Assembly (NCBI GenBank): GCA_039111635.1
Contig: JBCAQO010000012.1
Coordinates: 496,001-560,000 of the forward strand
DNA length: 64,000 bases
Direction of reading: 5' to 3'
Origin: Heterobasidion occidentale
Lineage: Eukaryota; Basidiomycota; Agaricomycetes; Russulales; Bondarzewiaceae
Shown here: positions 1 through 11,015 of the stretch, piece by piece
How the letters are laid out: each line of letters begins with the position of its first letter
Position numbering within the stretch: the first letter of the stretch is position 1
Translations under genes and position numbers: made by a program
The notes under the pieces: generated by a model
What the model saw: only the letters and a program-made list of their open reading frames with translations
Databases searched by the model: none
What the model was told of the DNA's origin: nothing

Positions 1-1475
1 CTGCTCCTGCACTCCTGAACGTCTCGGTGATACGATCCACCGGCCATGCGACACGCGCATCGTTGACGAGCTCGAGCACACGCTCCGGGAGCTCGTCAGG
101 GTGCGTGTGCGTGTCGATATCATACGCCCGCAGGAGAGGGGCTGCGCGGGAGAGCGACCCGCAGATGGCCTTCAAGCGACGCACGGCGCCGGATGGCGTC
201 CATAGCGATGCAGAATGTTCGAAGGCAGACGACTCACATGCACAGTCGCCTATCATGATCGATTGCGGCACTCGGGAATGGGAGTGGGCAAGGTGCCGCG
301 AAAGCGCTTCGAACGGCTCGTGCGTCTGGTGCTGGTGATGGGGGTGACCCTCGGGGAAGAGAAGGTCCTTCCAGCCATCAATGAAGAACGTGCCATCGTT
401 GACCGCGTGACCACAAAAATTGAGCGACAGGAGTTTGTCAACGTCGACTCTGCGCAACTCTTCGACGGTCGAGAGATGCAGGGCGGACATGGCACGGAAG
501 ACATGCGAGCCAGCGCTTGAGACGTCGGGGATGGTATCAATGAGAGGACTCTGGATGATGGCGCGGTGGAAGAGCGGATGAGAAGCATTGGCATGGGAAG
601 TAAGATGGCAGAGAATGTCAAACGCGCCCGTGTCTTGTCCGATAAGGGTGATGTTTGATGGATCCCCGCCAAAATCAGCAATGAAGTGATGGACCCACTC
701 AAGCGCCCTGCGTTGATCAATAAGGCCATAGTTGCCCACGCCAAAGTCTCCTGCGTGCGAGTTATCTTCCAACAACTTCGGGCTGGCCGCGAAGCCGAGG
801 AAACCCAAACGATAGCTTGCAAAAGCTTAAGTTATACGGGGAAGGAGATAAGAGTCATGAGACTCACTTGATAGTCACGAGAACGATAGGTTTCCCCAAC
901 TGGACGCTACTTTGAACAAGCGCGCCTCCGTCGTAGAGCCAATGAGATCCACTTCCACAGTTACCGCCACTGAAACAGCGTTTAGCATTGGAGCCTGAAA
1001 TGAATGACGATCATGAACTCATAGCTCACCCATGGATCCAAATCATCACCGGGATCCGCGACTGGCGAGTGAGACCTGCAGGGCAGGTAATGTTCAGGTT
1101 CAAGCATTCGAATTCGCTCTGCTTGAGGTTTTGCGGTTGACATTCGTCTTTGGGAAAGCCGAAAAGTGTCTCCTCGATGGGAGCGCTTCTGGGCTGAGGA
1201 CAAATGGGACTACAATCGACGAGGACGCATGAGCAAAGGAACAGGCCGAGAGGGGCTCTAACCCACCCATGTCGTGTAGCATCAGTATGAGAATGATATG
1301 CTGTGAAGAGCCTCGATTGGCGGAATCGGGCGGGGATGCTAGCATATTTGATGCCCCTGAACTGAAGGACAGACGTGTTGGGGGCGGAGAGAGAGCTCAG
1401 GACGCCGGTGAAGGTGGTCTTGAGCGTCGTGTGACGAACAATAGGATCGGGAAGGGGAGCGACCTGGACACCCAT
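1..1475 (-). CDS. Type-B carboxylesterase-like protein, 3' end cut by the window edge, nucleophile Ser replaced
   Basis: Alpha/beta-hydrolase of the carboxylesterase type-B family, which hydrolyses carboxylic esters. Exons read as 1475-1267, 1209-1030, 969-868 and 815 to the edge. Visible family blocks are FRGIKYA near the N-terminus, the oxyanion-hole region IPVMIWIHGGGNCG, NYRLGFLGFAAS, GNYGLIDQRRALEWV, and a later CACESSAF stretch where the family acid residue is expected. The nucleophile elbow, normally G-E-S-A-G, reads GQDTG here, so the catalytic Ser is Asp. Splicing rejoins the frame cleanly at each junction and no indel is needed. The start at 1475 is the first Met in frame near the conserved region. 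A hydrophobic stretch beginning MLFQLFLALSV near 1783 could be a signal exon but could not be joined. No secretion signal is seen otherwise. The family call is firm; activity is doubtful. Confidence 0.82.
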
Positions 1476-3770
1476 ATTCACAAGGTCGAGAGGGGGTAAT
1501 GAAGGGCGAGGGAGAGGGAGAGTGGACCAGGCCAAGGCAATGAGGTGGCATGATATAGTACGGGGGGACTCCCAGGACGGGTTCAAGGGAGTTCTGGAAT
1601 CCAGCGCATCCGCCCGCTGATGTCGATCGTATTTGGCCCCAGTATGCAGAAAACTCGAGCTGTGTTCCCAAACGGGAAACCCGCCGAATGGTAAACGAAC
1701 GAACGCCCACACGTGATTCGGGTGATCCCGCGCGATCCCCTCAGAGACCCTACAGAGAGGGCCAGAAAGAGCTGGAACAGCATGTTGCGCAGGTCCGGCC
1801 CCGAGGCACGAGTGGTGACACAGATGACGAGCGACTCGTCAACGCCCCTCTTCGTCACATTGCGATCATTTGTCGGGCGGTGATATCACGAGACCTGCTG
1901 CGTCGGGATTTGCCAGCTCAGAGTTGGAGAGGAGAAATGGAGGGCGACGAGTCGTTTCGTACCTCCGGTGCATCCAGTCAGCTGGTTCAGGCGATGGAAG
2001 CTGTAGGCGTCCATCTGTCGGGCAATATAGGAAGCCACAATAGCCTGGGCGGATTAGGTGATGCGCAGTTTTAGCCATGACAGGGTAGCCTGGTGTAAAA
2101 GAAGCCAAGAGTATAGGCCCCATTAGAAGCTACGTCCAAAAGAGGACTCACGATTTACTATCAATCATAATGAAAACTTATCAAGACCCCAGCTGAAGCT
2201 TTCCAGGGTGCTGCCGAAGTTCGAGTGGATATCTGTATCAAAACACAGACACACCTAAGTATACGACAATACAAGCACCGTCGTGGGACGAGCGAGAAGT
2301 GCCGAAGATAGCCCAGGACGACCACTGCCGCCCATCGATTACACAGAAGAGCAAAGTGCGCTCCGGTATCCGAGGCGGGGAACTTCGAGTGGGACTGAGT
2401 GAGAATGGGAAGCTTGCGATGCTGACAACGAGGGTGCTGTGGAAAGATGTGGGGCTGGTTAACTATAGCACAGACATTCTTAACTTCACCCTCCTTAGAG
2501 AACGAGACGATTGCCTCGATAACGAACAAGTCATATTGTGCACAAGCTATGGTACACTAGATCAAGCATAGGTGTTAACCTCAAGCCCATCCCTAGCGCA
2601 CATAACATCTAAGCCACGCTTCATCAGCATACAAACGGAGAAGTACGAGGGCAGCAATGTTACATACTGCATTGAAGGCCGATCGAATCATTGACACATG
2701 ATCTATCGCAGCATACCTCTTAGTCGTCACCGGAATGCTCGTTAAACAACAGGATGTGTTCCCGATCACCCGCGATGCCTCTCTCTGACGCGGGCGGCGT
2801 GTCCATTGGCGTCTCGTGAAGCGACTCACCAATCACCACGAGTTTGCCACGACGTGAATCACGTAGTAAGGCGGCTAAGCCAACCGAGACTCAGCCTTCT
2901 ATACCTCTTTAAAAGTGTCTGCGATTCAATGGGTGGGATTGCAGAAAGGCGTGCCGATGGGGTTCGTGGTCATGGACGAGATGCTGGCGGCGATAGTGGA
3001 AAGTTCGCACCCTTGTGGGTGTGCCACGTGACTCTTCCTTTCCGGAGCGGCCGGTCAGTGGCCGGTCAGGTTCGGTCCGCATTCGGAGCGCTCCTCCGGA
3101 ACTCGACAAAATCCCGAACGGAACGTCCGTGTCTTGTGATGCATACCGGTGCTCCCTGCTAGCTCTGGCACCGGTATGTTGATGCCTAAGATGTTCAAGA
3201 GAGGCTCCACCGTTCTCGACATCCGCTTGAGACGCGGCCCCGCTCATCTGCGCGGCTTCTTCCGACTCGTCCTTGAATAGCATCTCTCGCGCCCCGTTCG
3301 GTCTCTGGGAGGACGATAGCCACTTGGGACGGAAGTGAACATCTTCCATCGGGCAAACGAGAAGACTAAGCGAGTGTTGAAATTTTAGGGTAGTCGCCTA
3401 GTGACTTGCCACTCATGACATTCAGCGGCCTCATGGACGAGTGTAGGTGTGAACACCTACCTCGCGACTTTGAATACTATCAATCTATATCGAGATGCCC
3501 AGGCGCAATATTCAGCTGATGCAGGTGTATTTAAATGATGTTCCACATTAAACCTGCCATGCGAAGTGCCAACGCATGGTGTTAATGAATATGAATACAC
3601 GGGGTCGGACAATGTTGAAGTCCGTTTTGATCTACAAGTGCCAACCTATCCACCGATGACAGATACCAGCACGACGTTGAATCTTCAAGATCCTACACGC
3701 GGGCTCCGACCCTCGCCCTCGCCCTCCCTCCAACAAACAACGAACGAACAGATAAACGAGCGGGGCGGAC
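1476..3770. other. Intergenic, no supported gene
   Basis: About 2.3 kb with only short overlapping reading frames and no recognisable domain. A minus-strand frame at 2909-3349 (146 residues) has no family signature; it overlaps a perfect inverted repeat at 3142-3178. The 3' end of the hydroxymethyltransferase gene closes the interval. Confidence 0.5.
3142..3178. repeat. Perfect 11-bp inverted repeat
   Basis: CATACCGGTGC at 3142-3152 is the exact reverse complement of GCACCGGTATG at 3168-3178, with a 15-base loop. Each arm contains the palindrome ACCGGT. Just to the left, at about 3048-3068, GGCCGGTCAGT and GGCCGGTCAGG form a short direct repeat. It could be a paired regulator site or an RNA hairpin; function is unknown. 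Confidence 0.6.
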
Positions 3771-5914
3771 CTAGTCGTCCTCCTCGACACCCGCAGGCCG
3801 CTTGATCTCGCCCTCGATACCGGGCACGGGCCAACGCCTCGCGAACGTCGTCACTTCCTTCTTTAGCTCCTTGACCAACCTCGCGCCCTCCTTGCCCTCC
3901 TGTGGTGTTGTGGCGACCCTCACAAAGTCCTTCAGCAGCTTCGAGCCGGCCTCCTTTTGCAACAACAGGGAGAGCTGGACGGAGCGGTGCAGGAACCTCG
4001 CGACCTGACGCACATCGTCTTCAAGCATGTTACGAGAGGTCAAAGCGGAAGTGCCGAGACGAATTCCACCGGGAACCTGAGCGGAAGCATCACCCGAAAC
4101 AGCGTTCTCTGCGATAAATAAGGTGTCAGAATTTGATGTAGATGTAGGGACAACGGTAAGTAACGCACTGTTGATAGTGATGCCCAGGAGGTCGCCGACC
4201 TTCTCGACCTTGGAGCCAGTCAAACCAAGAGGACGGAGATCCCAAAGGACAAGGTGATTGTCTGTGCCGCCAGTCTGCAACTTGTACCCGTTCTTGACGA
4301 GCTCATCCGCCAGAGCGCGCGCGTTCCTGACCACTTGCTGCGCGTAGGCCTTCCACGAAGGCTGGGACGCTTGGAGAAGAGCAGTCGCAATGCCGGCAAT
4401 AGTCTACAAGCGAGCATGAGTATTCCTACGTGAGAGGAAGGACACTACGGCACGCAACGTACGTTGTTGTGGGGACCACCCTGGCAAGCCGGGAAGACAG
4501 CATCGTTGACGCGCTTCTCGAGATCCTTGTGGTTCTCACCATCCTTGCGGAAGAAGATCAAGCCAGCACGAGGGCCACGCAGCGTCTTGTGTCTATGTCA
4601 AACTGTCAGAACGGGTTTTCACAAAAAATAGAGAGGTCAATCGCTCACGTAGTGGTGGTCACAACGTCGCAGTATTCGAAAGGATCGGCAAGCTCTTGCG
4701 CAGCAACCAAACCCGAGGTGTGGGCGATGTCAGCCATCAGGTACGCACTGTGCTCGTCTGCGACTTTGCGGAGCGCGGGGTAGTCCCAGTCGCGAGGATA
4801 TGCGGAAGCACCGCAGATCAAGAGACGAGGCTTGAAAATCCGGGCCTGCTTCGCAAGGCCTTCGTAGTCGATCAGTTGGGTCGCAGGATCGAGGCCGTAG
4901 GGGAGGGACTGGAAGTAGATTGAAGAAGCCGTCATCTTCTTCTTGGCAGTCTATTCGAAGTTTGAGTACATGACGATCCCACAGACACACGCAGTAACGC
5001 ACGTAGTAACCGTGGGTCAGATGACCGCCATCTGGAAGACCGAGACCCATAAGACGATCCTGGGGCTGTAGGAGGGCGGTAAGGGCAGCAAAGCTGAACG
5101 TAAGTCAGTATTGAGAGATGGTGTGTTCAATAAGAAGTGGCTCACTTGGCTGTTGAACCCGAGTAGGGTTGAACATTGACACCCCACTTGGCAGGGTCAA
5201 GGTGGAATGCCTCAAGCGCACGCTTGCGGCAAAGAACTTCGAGCTCATCGATGTACTCGTTTCCACCATAGTACCGCGCGTTGGGAAGACCCTCAGAGTA
5301 CTTGTTCGTGAGGATGGAGCCATTGGCTTCCATGGTAGCCCTTGACGTCAGATTCTGTCGGATGAAATGTTTAGACACAAAAGATTAGATATGCGTGCGG
5401 GGGACGGAAAGACGGACCTCCGACGCGATAAGCTCGAGACCAGAGTACTGCCGCCATGTCTCTTTGTCGATAATGTTTTGAACGACGGGGTCGACTTCAA
5501 AGAGGGGGGCATACAAGGACTTGTTCTGAATAGGAATAGATCAGACAATATGGTCAAGCGGATATAAGACCGTGATAGTCATGGAAGCGGTGAATAGGAG
5601 TGAATCTATGGAAGGACTAGAGGAAGCGCGCAACCAAAGGCAGGAAACTACGGACAGGAGAAATGTTAGTATCGTTCATGTCTTGATCGTGGCGTCGACA
5701 CATACCAATCGATATATTGTCATCCCCACGAGCAAAGCAGCGCCCAGTAAATGGAGCCTTTCAAGAACGCCCACACCCTCCTATCCTCTTGTCCAGCAAC
5801 GATTGCGCTGGGAAACATGAAGAGAACGGAACTCACGAATTCTGGAGTGGATGCCATGGTTCTACGAGCAAAGTGCAGAGAGGGTCGAAGGGGACGAGAG
5901 ACGAGACGCAACAT
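3771..5914 (-). CDS. Serine hydroxymethyltransferase with two possible starts (mitochondrial and cytosolic)
   Basis: PLP enzyme converting serine and tetrahydrofolate to glycine and 5,10-methylene-THF. Exons: 5914 or 5857-5837, 5525-5418, 5354-5146, 5093-5003, 4950-4649, 4592-4463, 4403-4169, 4108-3771. All junctions keep frame. Family blocks seen: [33 protein letters not shown], the PLP-lysine motif [16 protein letters not shown] spanning the exon 5/6 junction (Lys in HKT), [16 protein letters not shown] and [15 protein letters not shown]. Length (about 470-490 residues) is normal. The upstream Met (5914) adds [19 protein letters not shown], Arg-rich with no acidic residue, as expected of a mitochondrial presequence; the second Met (5857, MASTPEF) would give a cytosolic form. 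Intron 1 is unusually long (about 310 bases). Family certain; dual targeting is inferred. Confidence 0.95.
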
Positions 5915-6140
5915 CGAAAACTGCTCGATGCTGGCGTTTTCATCGGCCGAACTTTGAATATAATATCGGGGGTTTCCGCAACCCCAGACTGTGGTTAGGG
6001 GCTATGGTATCTCGGCTGGTTTTATTTTCTACCACCTCCCTAGTCTCCTCAGCAGACTGATAAACAGTCGATGACGAATCGCTGGACAGCTGTACATAGA
6101 TAGGCTGATTGGTATATTTGATCTAAAGGACTTTATGAGG

Positions 6141-7040
6141 TCAGAAACCTATCCCTTGCCTCAATGTCGTCCCACCTCCGTACCATACCAGTCCAACCCG
6201 ACAATCCAATCCGAGTTCCTCACCAACAACCCATTCGCCGCCATCCTTGACTTGATCGCCTAGGTCAGGCCAATTATAGCTTTCTAGCCAAGTGTTGACC
6301 TCTTCGACTATCTGCGTCCATTTCGCAATCTTCGTCTGATCGGGACTCCCTCCCTCAGTCTCAAAATCCGTGTTGGCAACAATCCGCGCGATGGTGACGT
6401 GCGCAGTGGGGACGACGTACCGAGCCTCAGGCACGATTCCGGATTTAACACTCAGTTCATAAAGGTCTCTACAAAGATGAAGGAAAGTATAGGCGTCCTC
6501 TTCCGTTTTCCTGCTGCTCTCGGCGGTAAGCCCTTCACCGGCGGCAGGAACAAAAGACAACGAGACAGCGGCACTGTCACAGGATATCATTGGCTTCAGG
6601 ACCCGCGCGCGATGTGTGACTGTGAATTCAGTTATTTGAGGAATGATTTCGCGCATCGCATGTGCTAAGCGTGCAACCGTCTCTGAGGGTTGCGAGTGAG
6701 TGACCTCCAGCACAGTCATGTGCAGATATTCTGCAGGCACGAGCCATAAGCCTACAATGAGTTCTTTCAGCGATCACCCAGGCTTTCGATGAAAAGGGGC
6801 CGACTCACATGGTGCAGCGGCCTTTAGCTTCTGTTGTATGTGCCCGGTAAGTTTTCGTATGGCTGTCGGCAACCGAGCGGAAAACACCAGGCCGTGCCGT
6901 GTACCCTGAAAGTCAGGTTCGGTTACAAGCGAGCGAAGGATGGGATCGATGGTCATTCCGGTGAATGCAGGTGACAACAGCTTTGTTCGCTGCAGCCTCA
7001 TGAAGGCCGTGCGATGGGAGCTATAAATAGCTTGGATTTC
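6141..7040 (-). CDS. 2H phosphoesterase (RNA ligase / cyclic-nucleotide phosphodiesterase fold)
   Basis: Member of the 2H superfamily, which acts on 2',3'-cyclic or related phosphodiester ends of RNA and nucleotides. The two H-x-T/S-x signatures are visible: HMTV (in PAEYLHMTVLEVTHSQ) and HVTI (in VVPTAHVTIARIV), about 100 residues apart as in the fold. Two exons read clearly: up to 6809, then 6751-6141; the junction reads APCLWLVPAEY. The N-terminal exon also carries LLSPAFTGMTIDPILRSL and GTRHGLVF. The start is uncertain: Met codons lie at 7001 and 6956, but homologous-looking coding sequence (EIQAIYSSHRTAF) continues upstream to about 7040, so a short 5' exon may be missing. Substrate unknown. 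Confidence 0.72.
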
Positions 7041-7680
7041 CTTGAAAGAGTATAAGTGGTAGCATTTAGACAACAGGAACCACCTACAGAGTTGCTATGG
7101 CATGTGGATAGTAGAGAATCAAATGGATTCGTGGTCTTAATGCGAGTTGTATTCAACCTGGTCAATATCGGAAGTTTAAGAAGTAAGACATACATTCGAG
7201 GAATGCATGGTGTTTTCGTCCATCCGGTGTCTCTGTCATCAAACCAAATGTCCTCAAGGTCATATACGTAGTGACATCGTATACATCGAACAGCGCCGTG
7301 GTCATGTGCGATTGCTTGAACGCTGTCGTCGGATCGTGTTGCGGACGAAGAATTATTTAGTTCATTATTTATGGTAAGCCCCCTTTGTTGTGCCATAAAA
7401 GGTGGTGGCTATGACGCCGCGGAGTTTACAACCGACAATGGCGGCGGCTGGTGGTGGCTTTGAGTCTCTATTGTACTCGCCGACATATAAAGCTCACAGA
7501 TTTCTCGACATGCTCTTCAGGCCCATTTCCTCATCCTTAGATCTCGACATAGAATTTGGATCCAGGCGCTCTTCTACGACAGCTCAACTCTTCATTCACC
7601 GCCTGTCTTGCACGAAGCCTGCCTGTTGCTCACGCTCTCTTCCGACGTGCACCTAGACTTAATTTCCTCGTCATCAACAT
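7041..7680. promoter_or_regulatory. Divergent intergenic region with TATAAAG element for the secreted protein
   Basis: TATAAAG lies at 7486-7492 on the + strand, about 190 bases before the ATG at 7681. A minus-strand frame from 7396 reads MAQQRGLTINNELNNSSSA and then a CIRCHYVYDLEDIWFDD stretch; it might be an upstream exon of the phosphoesterase or a separate small gene, but no join could be proved. Confidence 0.35.
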
Positions 7681-8664
7681 GCAGTTTATCACGCTCGGTT
7701 CAATATTCCTCGCGCTTTCGGTCTGTGGTGCTTCTGCTGCGCCTGCATACAGTCAGTCAGAAGACTGTGAAAGTACGTTCAATCGTCGTATCTCAGGTTT
7801 TCACGTCTAAATTCTTAATCACTGCCAGCTTCCTCTGCACCTTCGACGGCAGCGACGCCAATCACGTTCGCGACGACGATTTTCCTCAACGCGCCCTCTG
7901 CGACCGCAAGTCCCCCTCCCGTTGACCAGAACAACAACGGCAACACGTTCAGGACGACGATCTTCCTCAACAAGCCCTCCGCGACTGCGAGTGCCCTCTC
8001 CGTTGACCAGAGCAGCAGCGACAATGCCACTCCTGCGACCCGTTCGACCATATTTCTGAACGGGCCTTTCGCCACTGCCACACCATTATCGAGCATCCTC
8101 CAGTTCAACAGGCGCCAGATCGCATCCGCTTCGACGGACCCTATCACCATCAGGTTCTCTTTCGGTGGCATCGTCCCAACTTCCTCCGCCGAATCATATG
8201 GGCCTGCGCAGACGTCAGCCAACCTGTCCTCCCTCCCTGCGTCTTCGGCGGTTGCAACTGGAACGGGACTTGTAGCGCCAATTGCGTCGGCCCTCTCGGT
8301 ATTGCAGTCCACGAATGCGTTGTCGACCGCGTCCGCGTCTGCCCCTGTGACATCTAACGCGTCCAGCGTGTCCGTTTCAACGCTGCTGGTAATTGGCACT
8401 GTCACCGTTACCGAACCCGCTGTCACCGTCACCGTCACCGCCAACTGTTCCGCCAATGCCACCTCTGTAGCAGCGGCCACCGGCGTTCCTTCCGCTGGCG
8501 CGACAACAAGCACGCTCCCTGCCTCCGCATCCAGCCAGCTATCCTTGACGGGCTCTACCATATCTCCCGCCGCCACTGTTGCGCCTACGTCGTTCTCTGC
8601 GAGGACGACCATCTTCCTGACCCCGCACCCTTCCTCCAGCTCTTCCGTCGTTTCGTCCGCGTAG
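7681..8664 (+). CDS. Secreted Ser/Thr/Ala-rich repeat protein
   Basis: Two exons, 7681-7772 and 7829-8664; the join reads CETSSAPSTAA. A clear signal peptide opens the protein (MQFITLGSIFLALSVCGASA). The mature part is dominated by Ser, Thr, Ala, Val and Pro, as in O-mannosylated cell-surface proteins. A short motif recurs: ATTIFLNAPSATAS, RTTIFLNKPSATAS, RSTIFLNGPFATAT and, near the C-terminus, ARTTIFLTPHPS. The first two copies sit in an imperfect tandem of about 84 bases near 7865-8030. A dibasic pair follows in LQFNRRQ. There is no long hydrophobic C-terminus, so a GPI anchor is not supported. About 308 residues. Not recognised as a named family; a structural or surface role is inferred only from composition. 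Confidence 0.7.
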
Positions 8665-9008
8665 GGAATTGTGCGCGTCGGACATCTGCACACGAGGCAG
8701 GCATCCTTCGGAGATCGTGCAGTTAGTTGTATAAACGTTAATCTTGGATTCCTGGTGAACTGTATTGTTTCTGCTTGATTCATCGTTTTGGTGTAGCCCT
8801 AATAGTTATTATACCTGCTTATCAATTCAATATATCTGTGCTTCAAAGTCATGTAGATTGGAAGACTTGAAGGTTGTGTGCTTTCCGAACTTCAATCTAG
8901 AACAATAAGGCACTCGATACATATGTGCAGTCCATGATCCCCCAGTACAGTCGGCATACAGCTTCTTCATAATGACTTCTCATCCTCGGAGCATCAGAAC
9001 GCTCACGC
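8665..9008. other. Short convergent intergenic spacer
   Basis: AT-rich 3' flanks of two converging genes. No coding or structural signal seen. Confidence 0.5.
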
Positions 9009-10273
9009 TTACAGATACTTGAGGAACCACTCGACAGACGATTTGAACGCCCCCTCCTTGCCAGCCTTAACCTTCGGGTCGCTCTACAATCAAATGCACA
9101 ACCGTCAGCACTCACTCCGAGAAATCGTCGTATTGGATCGAGGACGCACCATGTCACCACGGACCGAGAAGCCGTGGGTGCAGCCATCAAAGTAAGTCCT
9201 CAAGTATCCAGGCGCGAACTTCCCATCGCCGAGTACCGCGTCCGCCTTGGCCTGCTTCTCGGCGGGGAACTGCGTGTCCACCTCGCAGCTGTTGATCAGA
9301 AGGGGAGCCTTCGCGGACGCTGCATATTTCTGACGGACACAACATAGGTGTCAAAAGGAGATGCGCGATGGCGTAGAGGCGAAATCTACGTACATCGATA
9401 TCCTCGAGCTGGAGGAGCGAAGGGTGGGCGACTACGGACACGGCGGTAACGCCGTCAAAGGCAAGATCGAAGACAAAGCGACCTAATGGACGAGCCGCCA
9501 TTACGAGTCGTCTCACAGCTATCAACGCGAGGATCGTGACACACCGCCATAGCAATATCCAGAAGCACCGATAGTGGTGATACCCTGCTCTTTAAGCGCT
9601 TTGACAACAGCGTCGATGATGGGACGTGTCTGCGCTTGGCCGTGGTTCGGGAACCACTTCGTGATATCATAGTTTGACTGCACGTGACAAGACGTTCTCA
9701 GATCATCCCGTCGGTACACTCGATGAGAAGAATGAGAGATACGCACCCCGGGTTGAGAGCGTCAACAGGGACGGGATCGCCGCCGAACAGATCAGGGAGG
9801 TAGACTTGGAAGCCGTTCTGGCAAAGTCGTCGGCAAGAAGCTGAGGGGGGTATCGATGACATGATGCTAAGTCGCGAGATGGAAGCAGGGGGAGATAGAA
9901 CGCACGAGACTGTTCTGAAGCTCGGGTCCAAAGACGTCGGTTAGGAAGAGGATGGCTTTGTCTTTGGGGTAGTCGACGGTGGGCTTCGCAACGTAGGTCT
10001 TGATTCCACCGATCGTCTCGAACTTGCCTGTTTGCGACAAGCACCGACGTCAGCAGAGCCCTTCTGGGCCCATCCAGCTTCAGACGGGGGAAAGGAACAT
10101 GCCTTCGGGAGTGCCCTCGTGGCGAACGCCTGCCAGTATGATCGAACGCGATTAGATTGTATACAATTGAACGCTCAGACACCAGCTCCAAGGATCCGGC
10201 TTGACAGATCGCTTGCCGTAATCATCAAAGGGTTTTGAGACGTACCGCTGATGCAGTCTTTGCAGAAACTCAT
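9009..10273 (-). CDS. Dienelactone hydrolase family protein, one-base frameshift
   Basis: Alpha/beta hydrolase of the dienelactone hydrolase family (cytosolic; hydrolyses lactones in aromatic catabolism in studied members). Exons: 10273-10246, 10129-10103, 10027-9906, 9840 to about 9743, 9677-9545, 9482-9394, 9330-9151, 9083-9009. Start MSFCKDCISG. The nucleophile is Cys in IGASGYCYGG; the Asp lies in NSCEVDTQFP and the His in FDGCTHGFSVRGD. Two oddities. First, the exon 2/3 intron needs a GC donor (GAAG then GCATGT). Second, exon 4 encodes LLLADDFA in one frame and NGFQVYLPDLFGGD in the next, so one base is missing at about 9818-9819; no splice choice recovers both. Probable sequencing error. 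Only the frame is broken; all catalytic residues are present. Confidence 0.88.
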
Positions 10274-10350
10274 ATCGTTGCTGGGGTGCTCGGTGGGAGG
10301 AGGGGGAGGGCTCAGGAGTGGACGGTGAGAGCGGCGATGATGAGCAAGCT

Positions 10351-10362
10351 TATATATATATA
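10351..10362 (-). promoter_or_regulatory. TATA element of the dienelactone hydrolase gene
   Basis: An alternating TATATATATATA run sits about 80 bases upstream of the ATG at 10273, the only such run in the interval, and at a plausible core-promoter distance. Confidence 0.4.
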
Positions 10363-11015
10363 CGGCAACCTGGTGGTTATCGATCTTCGTTCCCAGCGAC
10401 TCATGCGTCATCTCATGCTGAAATGTGAGTTCTCATCCCGTCGGAAGCGATCCGTTGGCGTTGGCCTGAGCGGGATAGGTGGGTAGCTGCTCCGGCAACC
10501 TTAGCAACTGCTAGATGACAAGTTGATAGCGTCTGGTTATCCAACACATGGACCGCAAATCCAAGGGAGGCTCAGACAGATCGAATCCAGAGGGCCCGTC
10601 GGGCGTAGTAAGCAGAATGGTGGAATCTATAAATATCGACCCGACCCACACCAAGCCTTGTTGGCAATTCATGAATATGCTGAACACCTCGGTGTCCGTA
10701 GACCGACACATTGCGATGGCTGGAAGTACTTGCCCAATGCCCTCAGGATGACGCAGGCGGCAATCGGAATACTGGCTAGGAGAGGCTCTGAAACTCGAGA
10801 GGTCCCATTCGTAGCCATGTATATTGACTTACATCGTGGGAGGTATCCTGCACTTGTATGCTTCCGAGGTGAGATAAGACATTCCTGGTATTACTGTGGT
10901 ATATGATATACATGGTCATAAAAAACGCGCTCATGATTCTTCCAGAGAGAGGGTGTTAATTTAAAGAATCGATAAAATACTTTGCAAACGTTGCATACGG
11001 AAGCCTTGCGGTCTA
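10363..11015. other. Intergenic, nothing recognised
   Basis: Between the promoter of the hydrolase and the 3' end of the chitinase. The plus-strand frame at 10523-10906 has no family features and no codon pattern that sets it apart. Confidence 0.5.

Noticed and set aside
1583..1858. Signal-peptide-like exon (MLFQLFLALSV) for the esterase
   Set aside because: No splice pair joins it in frame to the first conserved exon.
7815..8783. 322-codon minus-strand frame opposite the Ser/Thr-rich secreted protein
   Set aside because: Shadow of the repetitive GC-rich coding strand; the plus strand has a signal peptide and a clean intron.
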